Shown here in pieces: positions 33,814-40,914 of a stretch of DNA of 40,914 bases; positions within the stretch are counted from its first letter, which is position 1, and every line of letters begins with the position of its first letter. The notes under the pieces are model-generated. The model searched no databases. It had not been told where the DNA came from and saw only the letters and a list, made by a program, of their open reading frames with translations. Location: NCBI GenBank assembly GCA_016713125.1, contig JADJPT010000033.1:1-40914 (forward strand), given 5' to 3'. The stretch is from Betaproteobacteria bacterium (GTDB taxonomy: Bacteria; Pseudomonadota; Gammaproteobacteria; Burkholderiales; SG8-39). The translations under genes were made by a program, and so were the position numbers.

Positions 33814-33830
33814 ACTGTCCATGTGACAGT
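33814..33830. repeat. inverted repeat between phoU and ppk1
   Basis: ACTGTC and GACAGT form a perfect inverted repeat with five bases between. On the minus strand it contains CTGTCAC, a good single Pho half-site facing phoU. It may bind a dimeric regulator; nothing more can be said. Confidence 0.5.
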
Positions 33831-33849
33831 ACGATGATGGCTGGAATGA

Positions 33850-33867
33850 ATGTCACCGAAACGTCAC
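33850..33867 (+). promoter_or_regulatory. Pho-box-like operator of ppk1 (two half-sites)
   Basis: ATGTCAC (33850–33856) and ACGTCAC (33861–33867) are 7-bp direct repeats with a 4-base spacer, the layout of a PhoB box (consensus CTGTCAT). A −10-like TAAGCT follows 10 bases later (33878–33883), and the ppk1 ATG 22 bases after that. This fits PhoB activation of polyphosphate synthesis. Confidence 0.65.
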
Positions 33868-33905
33868 ACACGGAAGCTAAGCTTTTGAATTTTAAGAAGC
33901 CGACC

Positions 33906-35990
33906 ATGCGACACACGGCAACTTCCGAACACTTCCTGAACCGCGAACTGGGCATCCTGGCGTTCAACCGCCGCGTTCTGGCGCAAGCCGCCGACGAGGC
34001 CGTGCCGTTGCTCGAACGGCTGCGCTTCCTCACCATCGTCTCCTCCAATCTCGACGAATTCTTCGAGATCCGCGTCGCCGGGCTCAAGGAACAGATCAAA
34101 TTCAAGGTGCGCGACGCCGGCCCGGACGGCCGCGGACCGGCCGAGGTGCACGCGCTGGTGACGGCCGAGGCGCGCAACCTGGTCGCCGAGCAGTACAAGC
34201 TGCTGAACGAGGTGCTGCTGCCGGCGCTCGAGAAGGCGGGTATACGCTTCCCGCGCCGCGCCGACTGGACCGGTGCGCAGCGTCAATGGGTGCGCGACTA
34301 CTTCTTCCGCGAAGTGCTGCCCGTGCTCACACCGCTGGGGCTGGACCCGGCGCACCCGTTCCCGCGCGTATTCAACAAGAGCCTCAATTTCGCCGTCGAA
34401 CTAGAGGGCAAGGACGCCTTCGGGCGCAGCTCGGGCGCTGCCATCGTCCAGGCGCCGCGCGCCCTGCCGCGCGTGATCCGCCTGCCGGTCAAGCCGGGCA
34501 GCGGGGAGTACGAATTCGTGTTCCTGTCCTCGGTGCTGCATGACCACGTGGGCGAACTGTTCTCCGGCATGCACGTGCTGGGCTGCTACCAGTTCCGCGT
34601 GACGCGCAACTCCGACCTGTTCGTCGACGAGGAGGAGGTCAAGGACATGCGCATCGCGCTGCAGGGCGAACTGCTGCAACGACATTTCGGCGCCGCCGTG
34701 CGGCTCGAGGTCGCGGACAACTGCTCGGAGCGCATGACCGAGTTCCTGCTGCAGCAGTTCGGCCTGGAACCCGAGGACCTGTACCGCGTCGAGGGCCCGG
34801 TGAACCTGTACCGCATGCGCGAAGTGCCCGATCAGGTCGACCTGCCGGCGCTGAAGTTCCCGGCCTTCCAGCCCGGCCTGCCCGCGCCGCTGGAGAAGAG
34901 CGGCGACATCTTCGAGATCATGTCGCGCCAGGACATCCTGCTGCACCACCCCTACCAGTCGTTCACGCCGGTGATCAATTTCATCCGCGCCGCGGCGGTC
35001 GACCCGCAGGTCATCGCCATCAAGCAGACCGTGTACCGCACCGGCACCGATTCGGAACTCATGGAGATCCTCATCGACGCGGCGCGGCGCGGCAAGGAAG
35101 TCACCGTGGTGGTGGAGCTGATGGCGCGCTTCGACGAGGAGGTGAACCTGAACTGGGCCACGCGCCTGGAAGCGGTGGGGGCGCACGTGGTCTACGGCGT
35201 GGTCGGCCACAAGACGCACGCCAAGATGGCGCTGATCGTGCGCCGCGAGGAAGGCGCCGACGGCGTGCGCAGCCTCAAGCGCTACGTGCACGTGGCCACC
35301 GGCAACTACCACCCGCGCACCGCGCGTCTGTACACCGATTTCGGCCTGATGACCTGCAACGAGGACATGTGCGCCGACGTCAACGACATCTTCAAGCAGC
35401 TCACCGGCCTGGGCCGCGCCGGCAAGCTGCGCCACGTCTGGCAGTCGCCGTTCACCCTGCACAAGCGCGTGGTGGCGGCGATCCGCAACGAAGCCAGGCT
35501 GGCCGCCGAGGGCAAGCCGGCGCGCGTGATCGCCAAGATGAACGCGCTGCTCGAGCCGCAGATCATCGAGGAGCTTTACGCCGCCTCGCAGGCCGGCGTG
35601 AAGATCGACCTGATCGTGCGCGGCGTGTGCGCGCTGCGTCCCGGCATTCCCGGTCTGTCGGAAAACATCCGCGTGCGCTCCATCATCGGCAGGTTCCTGG
35701 AACACTCGCGCATCTTCTGCTTCCGCAACGACGGCGCCGACGACGTTTGGCTGTCGAGCGCCGACTGGATGGACCGCAACTTCTTCCGTCGCATCGAGCT
35801 GTGCTTCCCGGTGCTCGACGCGGCGCTCAAGCGCCGCGTGCTGCGCGAGGGCCTGCTTCCCTACCTGGAAGACAACTCGCAGTCCTGGGAAATGGACGCG
35901 CAGGGCGTGTACCTGCGCAACCGGCCGCGGCGCGGGCGCCTGCGCTCGGCGCAGGACGAACTGTTGTTCACGCTGGCCACGCCGACGTGA
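33906..35990 (+). CDS. ppk1: polyphosphate kinase 1
   Basis: PPK1 builds polyphosphate from ATP through a phosphohistidine. The 694 residues cover the N domain (SEHFLNRELGILAFNRRVL, SSNLDEFFEIRVAGLK), the H domain and both C domains. The autophosphorylated histidine region KTHAKMALIVRRE and the conserved GNYHPRTARLYTDFGLMTC are intact, as is LYAASQAGVKIDLIVRGVC. ATG 33906 is chosen because family members start just before the FLNRELS-like motif and because the Pho-box-like site lies 39 bases upstream; an ATG at 33834 would place that site inside the gene. It is divergent from phoU–ppx, and three bases separate its stop from the convergent OlsB-like gene. Confidence 0.96.
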   Translation: MRHTATSEHFLNRELGILAFNRRVLAQAADEAVPLLERLRFLTIVSSNLDEFFEIRVAGLKEQIKFKVRDAGPDGRGPAEVHALVTAEARNLVAEQYKLLNEVLLPALEKAGIRFPRRADWTGAQRQWVRDYFFREVLPVLTPLGLDPAHPFPRVFNKSLNFAVELEGKDAFGRSSGAAIVQAPRALPRVIRLPVKPGSGEYEFVFLSSVLHDHVGELFSGMHVLGCYQFRVTRNSDLFVDEEEVKDMRIALQGELLQRHFGAAVRLEVADNCSERMTEFLLQQFGLEPEDLYRVEGPVNLYRMREVPDQVDLPALKFPAFQPGLPAPLEKSGDIFEIMSRQDILLHHPYQSFTPVINFIRAAAVDPQVIAIKQTVYRTGTDSELMEILIDAARRGKEVTVVVELMARFDEEVNLNWATRLEAVGAHVVYGVVGHKTHAKMALIVRREEGADGVRSLKRYVHVATGNYHPRTARLYTDFGLMTCNEDMCADVNDIFKQLTGLGRAGKLRHVWQSPFTLHKRVVAAIRNEARLAAEGKPARVIAKMNALLEPQIIEELYAASQAGVKIDLIVRGVCALRPGIPGLSENIRVRSIIGRFLEHSRIFCFRNDGADDVWLSSADWMDRNFFRRIELCFPVLDAALKRRVLREGLLPYLEDNSQSWEMDAQGVYLRNRPRRGRLRSAQDELLFTLATPT

Positions 35991-35993
35991 ACT

Positions 35994-36770
35994 TCAGGCG
36001 GCGGCGCCGAGGTAGTGGCGGGCGTAGCGGGATTCGACGTGGGCCAGGGACAGGAAGACGAAGAAGTCGGCGGTGTTGAACTCGGAATCCCAGGCCGGTT
36101 CGCCGCACACCCAGGCGCCGCAACGCAGGTAGCCCTTCAGCAACGGCGGCAGTTCTGCCTTGAGGCCGTCGTCCAGGCCCTCCAGGGGCAGCGGGCAACG
36201 CGGGAACACCCGATACTCGAGCGGGGCCAGATGCGTGGCCGAGAGCGTGCGCGCCACGCGCGCCGCGGCCACCCCGCCGTCGGCCATGCTCATGCTTGCG
36301 CAACCGGCCAGGTAGGTGCAGCCGCGCTCGGCCATGAAACGCGCCAGTCCGTTCCACAGCAGCAGGATCACCGCGCCGCTGCGATGCTCCGGGTGGATGC
36401 AGGAACGGCCGATCTCCAGCATGCGCCCGCGCAGCAGCTGCAGGCGCGTGAGGTCGAACTCGGATTCGGAGTACAGGCAGCCGATGCGCCGCGCCGCCTC
36501 CGGCGCAAGCATGCGATAGGTGCCGATCACCTCGCCGCCGGTCTCCTCGCGCACGATCAGGTGTTCGCAATAGGGATCGAAGATGTCGTGGTCCACACCC
36601 GGCGTGCGCGAGGGCAGCCGCGCCCCCAGTTCCTCGGCGAACACCCGCCAGCGCAGCGCCTGGGCTTCGCGCCGTTCGGCCTCGCTGCGCGCCAGCGCCA
36701 CCGTGTAACGGGGTTTGCCCGCGCGCCGTGCCCCGCCGGGTGCGAGCAGGCTGTCGTCTATCCGGTCCAT
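35994..36770 (-). CDS. OlsB-like GNAT N-acyltransferase
   Basis: A 258-residue acyltransferase of the hemolysin/OlsB type. OlsB attaches a 3-hydroxyacyl chain from acyl carrier protein to ornithine, the first step of ornithine lipid synthesis. Core motifs: LRWRVFAEELGARLP, FDPYCEHLIVRE, VIGTYRMLAPEAARRIG, MLEIGRSCIHPEHRSG and LAGCASMSM. ATG 36770 (MDRIDDSLLAPGG) has AAGGAG seven bases upstream and is preferred to ATG 36776 and 36863. A Pho-box-like array with three half-sites lies 60 bases upstream and points toward it. The companion OlsA gene is not in the window. Ornithine lipids replace phospholipids under phosphate starvation, which fits the neighbours. OlsB is inferred; other GNAT substrates are possible. 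Confidence 0.78.
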   Translation of the reverse strand: MDRIDDSLLAPGGARRAGKPRYTVALARSEAERREAQALRWRVFAEELGARLPSRTPGVDHDIFDPYCEHLIVREETGGEVIGTYRMLAPEAARRIGCLYSESEFDLTRLQLLRGRMLEIGRSCIHPEHRSGAVILLLWNGLARFMAERGCTYLAGCASMSMADGGVAAARVARTLSATHLAPLEYRVFPRCPLPLEGLDDGLKAELPPLLKGYLRCGAWVCGEPAWDSEFNTADFFVFLSLAHVESRYARHYLGAAA

Positions 36771-36830
36771 GCGCATTCTCCTTGTCCTTGGAATCGCAGC
36801 GGACTCTAGGCAGGCGCGCGTTACGGCGCG

Positions 36831-36859
36831 GTGACACGCATGTGAAGCCTCGGTGACAG
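36831..36859 (-). promoter_or_regulatory. Pho-box-like operator of the OlsB-like gene (three half-sites)
   Basis: Read on the minus strand: CTGTCAC, 4 bases, GCTTCAC, 4 bases, GTGTCAC, in exact 11-bp steps. The first is one base off the PhoB half-site consensus CTGTCAT. It lies between the divergent OlsB-like and dgkA genes and points to the former, though it could affect both. Confidence 0.75.
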
Positions 36860-36914
36860 TCATGCGCCTGCGGCACGCGTGCTACATTCGCGCCACCCCA
36901 TCGAGAGCCAGTCC

Positions 36915-37283
36915 ATGGAAAGTCCGCACAAGGGCAAGACCGGCTTCACCCGCCTCGCCAACGCGACGCGCTATTCCGCCGCAGGCCTGGCCGCCGCCCT
37001 GCGCAACGAGGATGCGTTCCGCGTCGAACTGATGTTCGCCGCGGTGATGGTTCCGCTGGGTCTCTGGCTGGGCCCCGGTGGCACGGGCAGAGCGCTGCTG
37101 CTGGGCAGCGTGCTGCTGGTGTTGATCGTCGAGCTGCTGAATTCGGCCATCGAAGCCGCGGTCGACCGCATCTCGCTCGAGAACCACCACCTCGCCAAGC
37201 GCGCCAAGGACATCGGCAGTGCCGCGGTGATGCTCGCACTGGTCAACGTCGTCGCCGTCTGGGCCCTGGTGCTGCTGGTCTGA
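36915..37283 (+). CDS. dgkA: diacylglycerol kinase
   Basis: A 122-residue membrane kinase that returns diacylglycerol to phosphatidic acid with ATP. It has three membrane helices: around LMFAAVMVPLGLWLG, ALLLGSVLLVLIVELLNSA and AAVMLALVNVVAVWALVLLV. Catalytic signatures are RNEDAFRVE and VELLNSAIEAAVDRIS, with KDIGSAAVM after. ATG 36915 (MESPHKGKTGF) is preferred; the frame extends 12 codons upstream without similarity. It is divergent from the OlsB-like gene and followed by the PhoB-type glycosyltransferase operon. It can recycle diacylglycerol released by the phospholipase C and PAP2 enzymes nearby. Confidence 0.95.
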   Translation: MESPHKGKTGFTRLANATRYSAAGLAAALRNEDAFRVELMFAAVMVPLGLWLGPGGTGRALLLGSVLLVLIVELLNSAIEAAVDRISLENHHLAKRAKDIGSAAVMLALVNVVAVWALVLLV

Positions 37284-37349
37284 ATCCGCAGCTCTGATAC
37301 GGCGGGTCAGGTGCCGAGGGTCTGATGGCGCGGCGGCACGCCGGCCGCC

Positions 37350-37389
37350 GGTTCACGCAAACTTCATGCAAGCGTCACGCCGGCTTCAC
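37350..37389 (+). promoter_or_regulatory. Pho-box-like operator of the GT4 gene (four half-sites)
   Basis: GGTTCAC, ACTTCAT, GCGTCAC and GCTTCAC stand in exact 11-bp steps (starts 37350, 37361, 37372, 37383) with 4-base spacers. Each keeps the TCA core of the PhoB half-site. The array ends 25 bases before the glycosyltransferase ATG, where a −10 box and start site would fall. Confidence 0.8.
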
Positions 37390-37414
37390 ACGTCTCGCTC
37401 AGTCTGCGCCTCTC

Positions 37415-38629
37415 ATGGACACCGCCGAACTGAGCATCTCCGAGCTGGCCCCGCAGCGCGCGCAGTTGCGGGTCGCCATGGTCACCGAAACCTACCCGCC
37501 CGAGGTCAACGGCGTGGCCCGCACCATGGGGCTGATGGTCGACGGGCTGCGCGCCCGCGACCACGCCGTGCAGTTGATCCGCCCGCGCCAGGGCAGCGCG
37601 GACCGCGCCGAGAACGGCGCCAACTTCGAGGAGTTGCTGCGCCCGGGCATGGCGATCCCGCGCTACGCGCAGCTGCGCATGGGGCTGCCTGCGCGGCAGG
37701 CGCTGCTGCGCGCCTGGGCCCTGCGCCGGCCCGACGTGGTGCACGTGGCCACCGAGGGGCCGCTGGGCTGGTCGGCGCTGTCCGCGGCGCAGAAGCTGCG
37801 TCTGCCGGTCACCTCCGATTTCCGTACCAACTTCCACGCCTACAGCCGGCACTACGGCGCCGGCTGGCTGACCCGGCCGATTGCCGCGTACCTGCGCAAG
37901 TTCCACAACCGCGCCGAGTGCACGCTGGTGCCCACCGAACAGATGTCCGCCGAGCTCGCCGCGCTGGGCTTCGAGCGACTGCGCGTGGTGGGGCGCGGCG
38001 TCAATGCGCAGACCTTCCATCCGGACAAGCGCAGCGAGGCGCTGCGCGCACGGTGGCAGGCCGGCCCCGACACCCTGGTCGCGCTGTGCGTGAGCCGCTT
38101 CGCCGCCGAAAAGAACTTCCCGCTGCTGATCGAGGGCTACAAGGCCATGCAGGCGGTGCGCGGCGACAGCCGGCTGGTGCTGGTCGGCGACGGACCGCTG
38201 GCCGAGGAACTGCGCAACGCCGGCGTGGGCATCGTGGTGGCAGGTCGCAAGGTGAACGGCGAGCTGTCCATGCACTACGCCTCGGCTGACGCCTTCCTGT
38301 TCCCCAGCACCACCGAAACCTTCGGCAACGTCACGCTCGAAGCCATGGCCTGCGGCCTGGGCATCGCCGCCTACGACTACGCCGCGGCGCGCCAGTACCT
38401 GCGCCACGGCGAATCGGCGCTGCTCGCCGCCTTCGACCAACCGGCGGACTTCGTCGCGCAATGCGTGGAACTGGCGCGCGACCTGCCGCGCGTGCGCGCG
38501 CTGGGCGCCGCCGCCCGCCACATTGCCGCGGAACTGTCCTGGGAACGCGTGGTCGGCGATTTCGAACACGCGTTGCTGGAGGCCATCGACGTGTCCGCAG
38601 AGCGCGCACGCGCCAGGCAGGCCGCATGA
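37415..38629 (+). CDS. GT4-family glycosyltransferase, probable glycolipid synthase
   Basis: A 404-residue GT-B glycosyltransferase. The N-terminal fold opens LRVAMVTETYPPEVNGVART; the donor half has SRFAAEKNFPLLIEGYKAM, LVGDGPLAEEL and the nucleotide-sugar E-x7-E motif in PSTTETFGNVTLEAMACG. It resembles the Agt/SqdX/MgtA-type enzymes that glycosylate diacylglycerol or mannosylate lipids. The four-half-site Pho array directly upstream, and the coupled PAP2 phosphatase that can supply diacylglycerol, suggest it makes a phosphorus-free glycolipid under phosphate starvation. This is inference: sugar and acceptor are not shown. ATG 37415 lies near the expected transcription start; ATG 37478 (MVTETYPPEV) is an alternative. 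It overlaps PAP2 by ATGA. Confidence 0.82.
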   Translation: MDTAELSISELAPQRAQLRVAMVTETYPPEVNGVARTMGLMVDGLRARDHAVQLIRPRQGSADRAENGANFEELLRPGMAIPRYAQLRMGLPARQALLRAWALRRPDVVHVATEGPLGWSALSAAQKLRLPVTSDFRTNFHAYSRHYGAGWLTRPIAAYLRKFHNRAECTLVPTEQMSAELAALGFERLRVVGRGVNAQTFHPDKRSEALRARWQAGPDTLVALCVSRFAAEKNFPLLIEGYKAMQAVRGDSRLVLVGDGPLAEELRNAGVGIVVAGRKVNGELSMHYASADAFLFPSTTETFGNVTLEAMACGLGIAAYDYAAARQYLRHGESALLAAFDQPADFVAQCVELARDLPRVRALGAAARHIAAELSWERVVGDFEHALLEAIDVSAERARARQAA

Positions 38630-39157
38630 GCCGCCTGCACGCCACGCTGCTGCGACTGCGCGACTGGGACGTGCAGGTGTGCCTGAGCTTCAATCGCGCC
38701 AGCCGTCTGCACCCCCGGCTGCTGCTGTTCCGCGCCGTCAGCTGGCTGGGCAACGGCGTGCTCTGGTACGCATTGATGCTCCCCCTGCTGCTGCAGGATC
38801 CGCTGAACGCCTTCGGTCCGGTGATCCACATGGCCGGCACCGCCCTGGCCGCGATGTTCACGTACAAGCTGCTCAAGCGCGGCACGCTGCGGCCGCGCCC
38901 GTACCAGGGTGCACCAGCACATCGCCGCGGGCGCCGCGCCTCTGGATCAGTTCAGCTTCCCCTCCGGGCACACCTTGCACGCGGTGGCCTTCTCCATCGT
39001 CGACTGCGCGCACTATCCGGCCCTCGCCATCATTCTGCTGCCCTTCACGCTGCTGGTGGCCGCCTCGCGCATGGTTCTGGGCCTGCATTACCCCAGCGAC
39101 GTGCTGGCCGGCGCCCTGCTCGGCGGCCTGATCGCCAGGCTCTCCTTCCTGCTCTAG
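38626..39157 (+). CDS. PAP2-family membrane phosphatase, one frame shift
   Basis: A lipid phosphatase-type membrane protein of 176 residues after removing one extra G near 38907–38909 (GGG where GG restores the frame). The three PAP2 signatures are in order: KRGTLRPRPYQ, FPSGHTLHAVAF and SRMVLGLHYPSDVLAG. Several hydrophobic helices surround them. It could turn phosphatidic acid into diacylglycerol, or act on an undecaprenyl or glycolipid phosphate. ATG 38626 overlaps the glycosyltransferase stop (ATGA), so it belongs to that Pho-controlled operon. Its TAG is shared by a CTAG with the convergent phospholipase gene. The frame shift is probably a read error because the flanking motifs are perfect. 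Confidence 0.87.
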
Positions 39158-39163
39158 AGCAGG
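39148..39163. repeat. 16-bp perfect palindrome at two convergent stops
   Basis: CCTGCTCTAGAGCAGG is a perfect palindrome. Its CTAG provides the TAG of PAP2 (39155–39157) and of the phospholipase gene (minus, 39156–39154), and both proteins end in Leu-Leu from it. It could form a stem in either transcript, but no U tract follows. Confidence 0.85.
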
Positions 39164-39972
39164 CTGCCCGGTAGCACCAGCCGGCCGCGCTGCCAGACCT
39201 GCAGCGGGTCACCGCGCAGGCTGCTGCGCGCGGGCTCGGCGGCGCGCAGCGGCCGCTTTCCCTCGAGCAGCGCGTCGATGTGCGCAAGACGCAGCGAGGT
39301 CTCGCGCACGTAGGCCTCGAAGCGGCGCCCGGCGCGCCGATCAAAGCCGCGCGCCACGGCCAGCGACAGGCGCGGCAGCGGCGAGGCGCGCAGAAGGCGG
39401 TCCGCGCCGGCCAGCAGCCCGACAGCGCGCCCGGCCAGCGCCGTCGCGCAGTCGAAGCGCTGCGCGACGAAATCGGCCAGCACGCCGCGCTCGGCGCTCA
39501 GCACATCGCCGGGCGCGCTGAACAGCGCGGCGCCCAGGTGATGGTCCATGGCCCATTCGCACAGCGCATGCGTGGCATAGGGCAGCGGCGCGATGCGCCG
39601 CTCGCTCTCCGGCACGAAATGGTGGTGCGCGACGATATCGGAGAGCAAATGGCTGGCGTAGCCGAGCGCGATGGCGCGCTCCTCGTCGCAGGTGCAGCCC
39701 TGCGTCACGCGCGCCAGCGTGCGCCAGCGATGCGTGCCGCGAAAGGCTGTTGTCGAGAGTGCGCGTCCGGTCAGAGCAAGATCGGGCAGGCAGGCGCCGG
39801 CCAGCACCAGTCTCGGCAGGCGCAGCGCCGCGCGGCGAAAACCCGCATCGGCCAGCGGGATCGCCAGCAGCAGGTACTGCGCGTAGAACAGATGCGTGGC
39901 CAGGCCCCAGGCCAGCGCGTCGCCGGCGAAGAGCGCGAGCGGCAGACCGAGGCAGAGAAGACGCGAGCGCAC
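39154..39972 (-). CDS. zinc-dependent phospholipase C-like exported protein
   Basis: A 272-residue protein of the Zn-dependent phospholipase C fold (PF00882-like). The signal peptide (LLCLGLPLALFAGDALA) should be cut to leave Trp at the mature N-terminus (WGLATHLFYAQYLL). In Bacillus phospholipase C that Trp is itself a zinc ligand. Further ligand candidates are His in ATHLFYA, Asp in GACLPDLAL, GYASHLLSDIVAHHHFVPE and the EWAMDHHLG segment. It would cut phospholipids to diacylglycerol and a phosphorylated head group. GTG 39972 is chosen as start at the signal peptide; no ATG lies near. A four-half-site Pho array lies 25 bases upstream. Substrate and activity are inferred from the fold and context. 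Confidence 0.78.
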   Translation of the reverse strand: MRSRLLCLGLPLALFAGDALAWGLATHLFYAQYLLLAIPLADAGFRRAALRLPRLVLAGACLPDLALTGRALSTTAFRGTHRWRTLARVTQGCTCDEERAIALGYASHLLSDIVAHHHFVPESERRIAPLPYATHALCEWAMDHHLGAALFSAPGDVLSAERGVLADFVAQRFDCATALAGRAVGLLAGADRLLRASPLPRLSLAVARGFDRRAGRRFEAYVRETSLRLAHIDALLEGKRPLRAAEPARSSLRGDPLQVWQRGRLVLPGSLL

Positions 39973-39996
39973 GGGGCCTGACTTTGCGCGCCGCGC

Positions 39997-40036
39997 GTGA
40001 AGCGCAGATGACCGCGCCGTGAAACTTGCGTGACCC
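39997..40036 (-). promoter_or_regulatory. Pho-box-like operator of the phospholipase gene (four half-sites)
   Basis: On the minus strand: GGGTCAC, GTTTCAC, CGGTCAT and GCTTCAC, in exact 11-bp steps with 4-base spacers. Each keeps the TCA core. The array sits between relA and the phospholipase gene and points to the latter. Confidence 0.8.
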
Positions 40037-40070
40037 GGCGCACCGCTCGCGCGCGGCGGCGGCGGACCGG

Positions 40071-40914
40071 CTAGATGCGCGAGGCGCGCAGCACGCCGGA
40101 CACCTCCTTGACCACGGCCAGGGCGCGGCGCAGCTGCGCGAGGTCGGCGACCTCGAAGGTGAAGCGCATGTACGCCAGGTCCTGCTTGGACTGCGTGTTC
40201 ACCGCCGTGACGTTGATGCGTTCGCGCGCCAGCGCCTCGCCCACGTCGCGCAGCAGGCCCTGGCGGTCGTTGGCCACCACCGACATGTCGACGCTGAACA
40301 CGCCGGCGGCCTTGTCGCCCCAGCCGGCCTCGATCAGCCGCTCGGGATGCTGGTTGGCGAGGTTCTTCAGGCTGGGACAGTCGTCGCGGTGGATGGACAC
40401 GCCGCGCCCGCGCGTGACGAAGCCCTGGATGGGATCGGGCGGCACCGGCTTGCAGCACCTGGCCAGTTGTGTGAGCAGGCGGTCGATGCCCACCACCAGG
40501 ATGCCGCTGTCGCCGCCGGAGCGCGGCTTGTGCTGCACGGCGATCCCGGCTTGCGCGGGCGGCGCCTCGGCGGCGGCTTCGCCGCGCACCAGCGGGCGCA
40601 GCGCGATCTGCAGCTGGCGCGTGCCGATCTCGTCGCGCCCCACGGCGGCGAACAGGTCGTCGGCCTTGTCGAAGCCCAGGCGCCCGGCCAGCGCGTCGAG
40701 CTTGGCGCGACCCTCGCCCTCGCGCGCCATCTCGCGCTCGACGATGGCACGGCCGGAGGCGATGGTCTCGGTCAGCGCCTGGGTGTTGAACCACTGGCGC
40801 ACCTTCTGGCGCGCGCGGTGGCTCTTCAGGTAGCCCAGTTCGGTGTTCAGCCAATCGCGCGAGGGCCCGCCGGTCTTGGCGGCGACGATCTCCACGCGCT
40901 GGCCGTTCTTCAAC
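40071..40914 (-). CDS. relA: GTP pyrophosphokinase RelA, C-terminal part
   Basis: The C-terminal regulatory part of a long RelA/SpoT-type protein; the synthetase and hydrolase domains lie beyond the window edge. Visible are the end of the TGS domain (LKNGQRVEIVAAKTGGPSRDW), the helical region with HRARQKVRQWFNTQ, the conserved-cysteine segment LARCCKPVPPDPIQGFVTRG and the C-terminal ACT domain (VVANDRQGLLRDVGEALARE). These parts bind the ribosome and sense amino acid starvation in RelA. RelA is preferred to SpoT by the RCCKPVPPDPIQGFVTRGRG form, but without the catalytic half this is not certain. It ends 34 bases before the Pho array of the next gene. Confidence 0.85.
   Translation of the reverse strand, partial: LKNGQRVEIVAAKTGGPSRDWLNTELGYLKSHRARQKVRQWFNTQALTETIASGRAIVEREMAREGEGRAKLDALAGRLGFDKADDLFAAVGRDEIGTRQLQIALRPLVRGEAAAEAPPAQAGIAVQHKPRSGGDSGILVVGIDRLLTQLARCCKPVPPDPIQGFVTRGRGVSIHRDDCPSLKNLANQHPERLIEAGWGDKAAGVFSVDMSVVANDRQGLLRDVGEALARERINVTAVNTQSKQDLAYMRFTFEVADLAQLRRALAVVKEVSGVLRASRI

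Noticed and set aside
36879..36914. Upstream start for DgkA
   Set aside because: The added residues show no conservation and no ribosome binding site.

Overview
The window is high-G+C chromosomal DNA of a betaproteobacterium, most likely of the order Burkholderiales. The evidence is three tricarboxylate-transport (Bug-type) binding protein genes or remnants, the block tRNA-Val–thrS–infC–rpmI–rplT–pheS–pheT–ihfA–merR–tRNA-Pro, a surE–pcm pair and the general protein style. I see no phage, transposase, CRISPR array or rRNA gene. No stretch longer than about 300 bases lacks a gene.

Layout. 1–1400: pcm (5' end only), surE and a small HigA-like regulator. 1500–4840: a crotonase facing a Bug–MmgE/PrpD pair. 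5100–8800: a thiol-dioxygenase-like cupin, a Bug remnant, a four-domain rhodanese protein and a LysR regulator, together looking like a sulfur/thiol island. 9000–11800: a small cupin, an exported ClpP-like protein and an OpuC-type binding-protein/permease fusion. 11828–14067: a divergent pair that looks like senA/senB of selenoneine biosynthesis. 14064–19600: a leftward catabolic operon (FAHD hydrolase, phenol-type monooxygenase, Bug, dienelactone hydrolase, salicylate-hydroxylase-type monooxygenase). 19700–22800: a membrane diguanylate cyclase, an exported methyltransferase-like protein, a zinc-ribbon/glutaredoxin membrane protein and a TfoX-like protein. 22800–30820: the translation block. 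31000–40070: phosphate and polyphosphate genes (sixA, ppx, phoU, ppk1) followed by a lipid-remodelling set (OlsB-like, dgkA, GT4 glycosyltransferase, PAP2 phosphatase, zinc phospholipase C). The window ends in the 3' part of relA.

Three things stand out. (1) Between tRNA-Val and thrS lies a complete threonine attenuator: a 14-residue leader peptide with six Thr codons, an antiterminator arm covering its stop codon, and an intrinsic terminator just before thrS. (2) Four genes of the phosphate/lipid block (ppk1, olsB-like, GT4, phospholipase C) are preceded by Pho-box-like arrays of 7-bp half-sites in exact 11-bp register, with two, three, four and four half-sites. This suggests a compact PhoB regulon that replaces phospholipids with phosphorus-free lipids. 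(3) senA and senB start only 20 bp apart on opposite strands, beside an OpuC/EgtU-like transporter fusion.

Many genes carry single frame shifts: surE, mmgE/prpD (three), the first Bug gene (two), the rhodanese gene, the OpuC-type fusion, the phenol-type monooxygenase, the FAHD gene, infC, sixA and PAP2. Because the essential infC is among them, with one base missing in a short homopolymer, most are better explained as uncorrected sequencing or assembly indels than as gene decay. They are annotated here as whole genes with the shift noted.
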